Part shown: positions 22,081 to 24,612 of the stretch, piece after piece
Layout of the letters: the number at the start of each line of letters is the position of its first letter
Position numbering within the stretch: position 1 is the stretch's first letter
From: an uncultured Prevotella sp.
GTDB lineage: Bacteria; Bacteroidota; Bacteroidia; Bacteroidales; Bacteroidaceae
Assembly: GCA_900542795.1 (NCBI GenBank)
Contig: UQPD01000017.1
Location: forward strand, 1-24,612
Reading direction: 5' to 3'
Length of the DNA: 24,612 bases
The notes under the pieces: model-generated
Database searches by the model: none
What the model was told of the DNA's origin: nothing
What the model saw: only the letters and a program-made list of their open reading frames with translations
Program-made: the position numbers and the translations under genes

Positions 22081-24249
22081 ATGAAACTTAAACACACTAT
22101 TCTTGCAGCCCTGGTGCTGCTTTTTGCCAACATAGCTATGGCACAAAACAAAAAGAGTTTTACGCTCGAGGATTTGATGTGGGGTGGTAATAACTATGCC
22201 AACATCATGCCGCGTTATTACGGCACAGCCTTTTGGGGCGATTGTTTACTTAAACTTGAAGTAGACGAGGTGAAAACGCTTGCCAACGATAAGGGGGCAT
22301 TCGAAAAAAGTACTACGCTCTTTACTACAGCCCAGGTAAATGCTGCCATTGATACGGCAAAAGTAGGCAAGGTGTATAATTTGCTCTATGCGCGTTTTCC
22401 CTATGCCGACAAAACGCAAGTGTTTTTGCAAACAGGAAAGATTAATTTCCTTTACGACTGGAAAAGCAAAAAAACAGTTTGGACAACTGCTCGCACAAGG
22501 GGTGAATCTGCCAACGACTTAGCTTTTGCCTCAAAGGCTGAAGCCTATGTTAAGAATTGGAATCTCTATGTGCGTACTGCTGATGGTAAAGAACATCAGG
22601 TGAGTACAGATGGTTCACGTGAATTGCAATATGGCTTGAGCGTACACCGCGATGAGTTTGGCATTCGCAAAGGTACATTTTGGAGTCCTAAGGGTAATTT
22701 GCTCGCCTTCTATCGTATGGACCAATCGATGGTAACGGATTACCCCTTAGTAGACATTGCGCATCGCGTGGCTCAGCTTGCTCCCGAAAAATATCCTATG
22801 GCGGGAATGACAAGCCATAAGGTTACAGTAGGCGTGTTTAATCCTGCAACAAACAAAACGGTTTACTTGCAGGCTGGTGACCCGACCGATCGTTATTTTA
22901 CAAACATTGCATGGAGCCCCGATGAGAAGACCATCTATATGTTTGAATTGCCTCGTACGCAAGACAAGGCTGAACTCGTGGCATACGATGCACAGACTGG
23001 TGTACGTAAACAAGTGCTTTATACGGAAACAAACAAACGTTATGTAGAGCCGTGTAACCCCATTCAGTTCTTGCCTTGGGATAAATCAAAGTTTGTGATG
23101 CAGACGCGTCGCGATGGCTACAACCATCTCTATTTGTTCGACACTACAGGTAAGGAATTAAAGCAGCTCACCAAGGGAACTTTCGAGGTGATTGAAGTAT
23201 TGGGCTTTAACACTGCTAACAAGAGTATTGTGTACCAAAGCAACCAAAACAATCCAATTCAATATAGTAACTTTAGCGTGAACGTAAATTCGGGCAAGGT
23301 GCTTTGTTTGGACAATGCAGAAGGAACACACTATGCTACGCTCTCAGCTAATGGTAAGTTCATTATGGATCGTTGGTCATCACCTAAAACTTTCCGTCAA
23401 TACGATTTGGTAAGCACAAGCAAAAAGCAAATTACAAAACTTCATGCTGATGGCAATCCTTGGACTGCCTACAACGTGCCTGAAATTAGTAGCGGAAGCA
23501 TTAAGGCGGCTGATGGCACAACCGACCTTTATTACCGCTTAGTAAAGCCTGTTGACTTTGACCCTGCAAAGAAATATCCCACAGTGGTGTATGTATATGG
23601 CGGTCCGCATGCTCACAACGTTGAGGCTGCATGGAACTACTTAGCTCGTCCTTGGGAAATTTACATGGCACAGCGTGGTTACGTTGTGTTTGTGGTTGAT
23701 AACCGTGGTTCAGAGCACAGAGGCTTTGAATTTGAAAGCTGTACACATCGACACTTGGGTGACAATGAAATGGCAGACCAAGTGAAGGGTGTTGATTTCT
23801 TAAAGACGCTTCCTTATGTAGATGCTAATCGCATTGGTGTACATGGTTGGTCGTTTGGTGGTTTTATGACTACCAACCTCATGTGTTCTTATCCCGACAT
23901 CTTTAAAGTTGGTGTAGCAGGTGGTCCTGTTATCGATTGGAAGTACTACGAAGTGATGTATGGCGAACGCTATATGGACACACCACAAGAGAACCCCGAA
24001 GGCTATGCTTCTTCGTCACTCCTCAACAAGGCAAAGAATCTTAAAGGCCGTTTGCAAATCATCGTGGGTTATAACGATCCTACATGTGTAATGCAGCATA
24101 GCCTTAGTTTCCTCCGTGCTTGTGAAGATGCTGGCACTCAGCCCGACTATTTTGTATATCCTGGCGATGGTCATAACATGATGGGTCACGACATGGTTCA
24201 CTTACATGAACGCATTACTCGTTACTTCGACGATTATTTAAAGAAGTAA
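22081..24249 (+). CDS. Secreted S9 family peptidase, dipeptidyl peptidase IV-like
   Basis: A 722-residue exported serine peptidase, the usual length for bacterial DPP-IV. Residues 1-21 are a signal peptide (MKLKHTILAALVLLFANIAMA). Residues about 40-480 form the DPP-IV beta-propeller, and the alpha/beta hydrolase domain follows from YPTVVYVYGGPHAHNV. The catalytic triad is visible: Ser591 in GWSFGG, Asp666 in GYNDPT and His698 in GDGHNM. Members remove X-Pro or X-Ala dipeptides from peptide N-termini; products would suit the POT importer encoded in the window. It starts 12 bp after the methyltransferase stop, so the three plus-strand genes may share one message, although the functions differ. 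The Glu-Glu motif that anchors the substrate N-terminus could not be placed with certainty. Confidence 0.93.
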   Translation: MKLKHTILAALVLLFANIAMAQNKKSFTLEDLMWGGNNYANIMPRYYGTAFWGDCLLKLEVDEVKTLANDKGAFEKSTTLFTTAQVNAAIDTAKVGKVYNLLYARFPYADKTQVFLQTGKINFLYDWKSKKTVWTTARTRGESANDLAFASKAEAYVKNWNLYVRTADGKEHQVSTDGSRELQYGLSVHRDEFGIRKGTFWSPKGNLLAFYRMDQSMVTDYPLVDIAHRVAQLAPEKYPMAGMTSHKVTVGVFNPATNKTVYLQAGDPTDRYFTNIAWSPDEKTIYMFELPRTQDKAELVAYDAQTGVRKQVLYTETNKRYVEPCNPIQFLPWDKSKFVMQTRRDGYNHLYLFDTTGKELKQLTKGTFEVIEVLGFNTANKSIVYQSNQNNPIQYSNFSVNVNSGKVLCLDNAEGTHYATLSANGKFIMDRWSSPKTFRQYDLVSTSKKQITKLHADGNPWTAYNVPEISSGSIKAADGTTDLYYRLVKPVDFDPAKKYPTVVYVYGGPHAHNVEAAWNYLARPWEIYMAQRGYVVFVVDNRGSEHRGFEFESCTHRHLGDNEMADQVKGVDFLKTLPYVDANRIGVHGWSFGGFMTTNLMCSYPDIFKVGVAGGPVIDWKYYEVMYGERYMDTPQENPEGYASSSLLNKAKNLKGRLQIIVGYNDPTCVMQHSLSFLRACEDAGTQPDYFVYPGDGHNMMGHDMVHLHERITRYFDDYLKK

Positions 24250-24260
24250 ACAAATATAAT

Positions 24261-24296
24261 TACGCCTCAGTTCCTCCAAAAAGGAATTGAGGCGTA
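24261..24296 (+). terminator. Hairpin after the S9 peptidase gene
   Basis: TACGCCTCAGTTCCT (24261-24275) pairs with AGGAATTGAGGCGTA (24282-24296), a 15-bp stem with one G-U pair and a 6-nt loop, 11 bp after the stop. No T-run follows, so it may act as a 3' stabiliser as much as a terminator. Confidence 0.7.
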
Positions 24297-24329
24297 TGCG
24301 TTAATGGCATGGCAGAAGGCATGAAGAAA

Positions 24330-24501
24330 GGTAGGGTGTTCAAAATCCGTAAAAAAGTTCTGCATGAGATTTGATAGTTTTATCAGGATATTCCATGCGC
24401 CAGCCTCACCCCGTTAGGTAGGGTGTTCAAAATCCGCAATTTTTTTCTGCACGATTTTTGATAGAATCATCAATATTTCATGCGCCAGCCTCACCCCGTT
24501 A
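24330..24501. repeat. Imperfect tandem repeat, 87 and 85 bp
   Basis: Two copies (24330-24416, 24417-24501) both start GGTAGGGTGTTCAAAATCCG and end with TGCGCCAGCCTCACCCCGTTA; the middles diverge. The junctions form inverted repeats, best TCACCCC-GTTA-GGGGTGA at 24491-24508. No coding capacity is seen. Confidence 0.85.
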
Positions 24502-24516
24502 GGGGTGATATAAGGT

Positions 24517-24571
24517 AGCCAGGTATGAGAATGAGAGGGGGCTTGTCCCCTCTCATTCTCATGCCTGGTTA
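24517..24571. repeat. Dispersed palindrome, copy 3
   Basis: The longest copy: 22 bp from CCAGGTATGAGAATGAGAGG to the matching 3' arm (24519-24540 with 24547-24568), one G-U pair, a 6-nt loop GCTTGT and three further outer base pairs. Arms match the copies at 5077-5120 and 7988-8031. Confidence 0.9.
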
Positions 24572-24612
24572 TTGGATATGCTCCCGATGCACTTCGCACG
24601 CCGTAGGTGTGC
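24572..24612. other. Right-edge intergenic sequence, no gene seen
   Basis: The last bases hold no recognisable gene start or motif. Confidence 0.4.

Noticed and set aside
21549..22151. Minus-strand Ser/Pro-rich frames opposite the methyltransferase tail
   Set aside because: The repeats are the reverse reading of the Gly/Lys-rich tail codons, and the opposite frame has clear domains.
24414..24599. 61-codon minus-strand frame at the right end
   Set aside because: It runs through the tandem repeat and the palindrome, which explain its sequence; no protein signature.

Overview
The window reads as an ordinary chromosomal segment of a Bacteroidales bacterium, most likely Prevotella or a close relative. 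The phylum call rests on three things. Many genes are preceded by the Bacteroidetes promoter form (TTG, a 19-20 base spacer, TAnnTTTG). Shine-Dalgarno sites are mostly missing. One gene ends in a type IX secretion (gliding-motility type) C-terminal domain. The genus is an inference from gene content and protein style, not proven.

Layout, left to right. A promoter at the left edge fires leftward out of the window. It is followed by a secreted M16 zinc peptidase (minus) that diverges from nadB (plus). A long intergenic stretch then holds a dispersed palindrome and a strong promoter. That promoter leads into a structured RNA of about 265 nt ending 14 nt before rlpA. Next come recO (minus), a tRNA-Glu/rpsT unit (plus), and a minus-strand group: hemolysin III/TrhA-type membrane protein, ridA and a LOG-family phosphoribohydrolase whose start overlaps the ridA stop. 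The plus-strand cluster sufC-sufD-sufS-rnhB follows, with no sufB beside it. It converges on a minus-strand group: a T9SS-sorted small secreted protein, uvrA and a POT peptide transporter. The last group (plus) is serine acetyltransferase, an RlmL-like 23S rRNA methyltransferase with a basic Gly-rich tail, and a secreted DPP-IV-like S9 peptidase.

Together the genes suggest an anaerobe that feeds on peptides (M16 and S9 peptidases plus a POT importer), makes NAD from aspartate, makes cysteine from serine, and builds Fe-S clusters through SUF. SufS takes its sulfur from cysteine, but the serine acetyltransferase sits in a separate transcription unit.

No phage, insertion sequence, CRISPR array or defence system was found. 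The most interesting material lies between genes: (1) the structured leader RNA before rlpA with two long-range helices; (2) three copies of a CCAGGTATGAG palindrome whose cores differ but stay self-complementary; (3) heptad repeats (AAGTAAT)n-ACAAAC directly after three stop codons; (4) a duplicated 66-bp element carrying a complete promoter in each copy; (5) an 87/85-bp tandem repeat at the right end. Functions for these are inferences.
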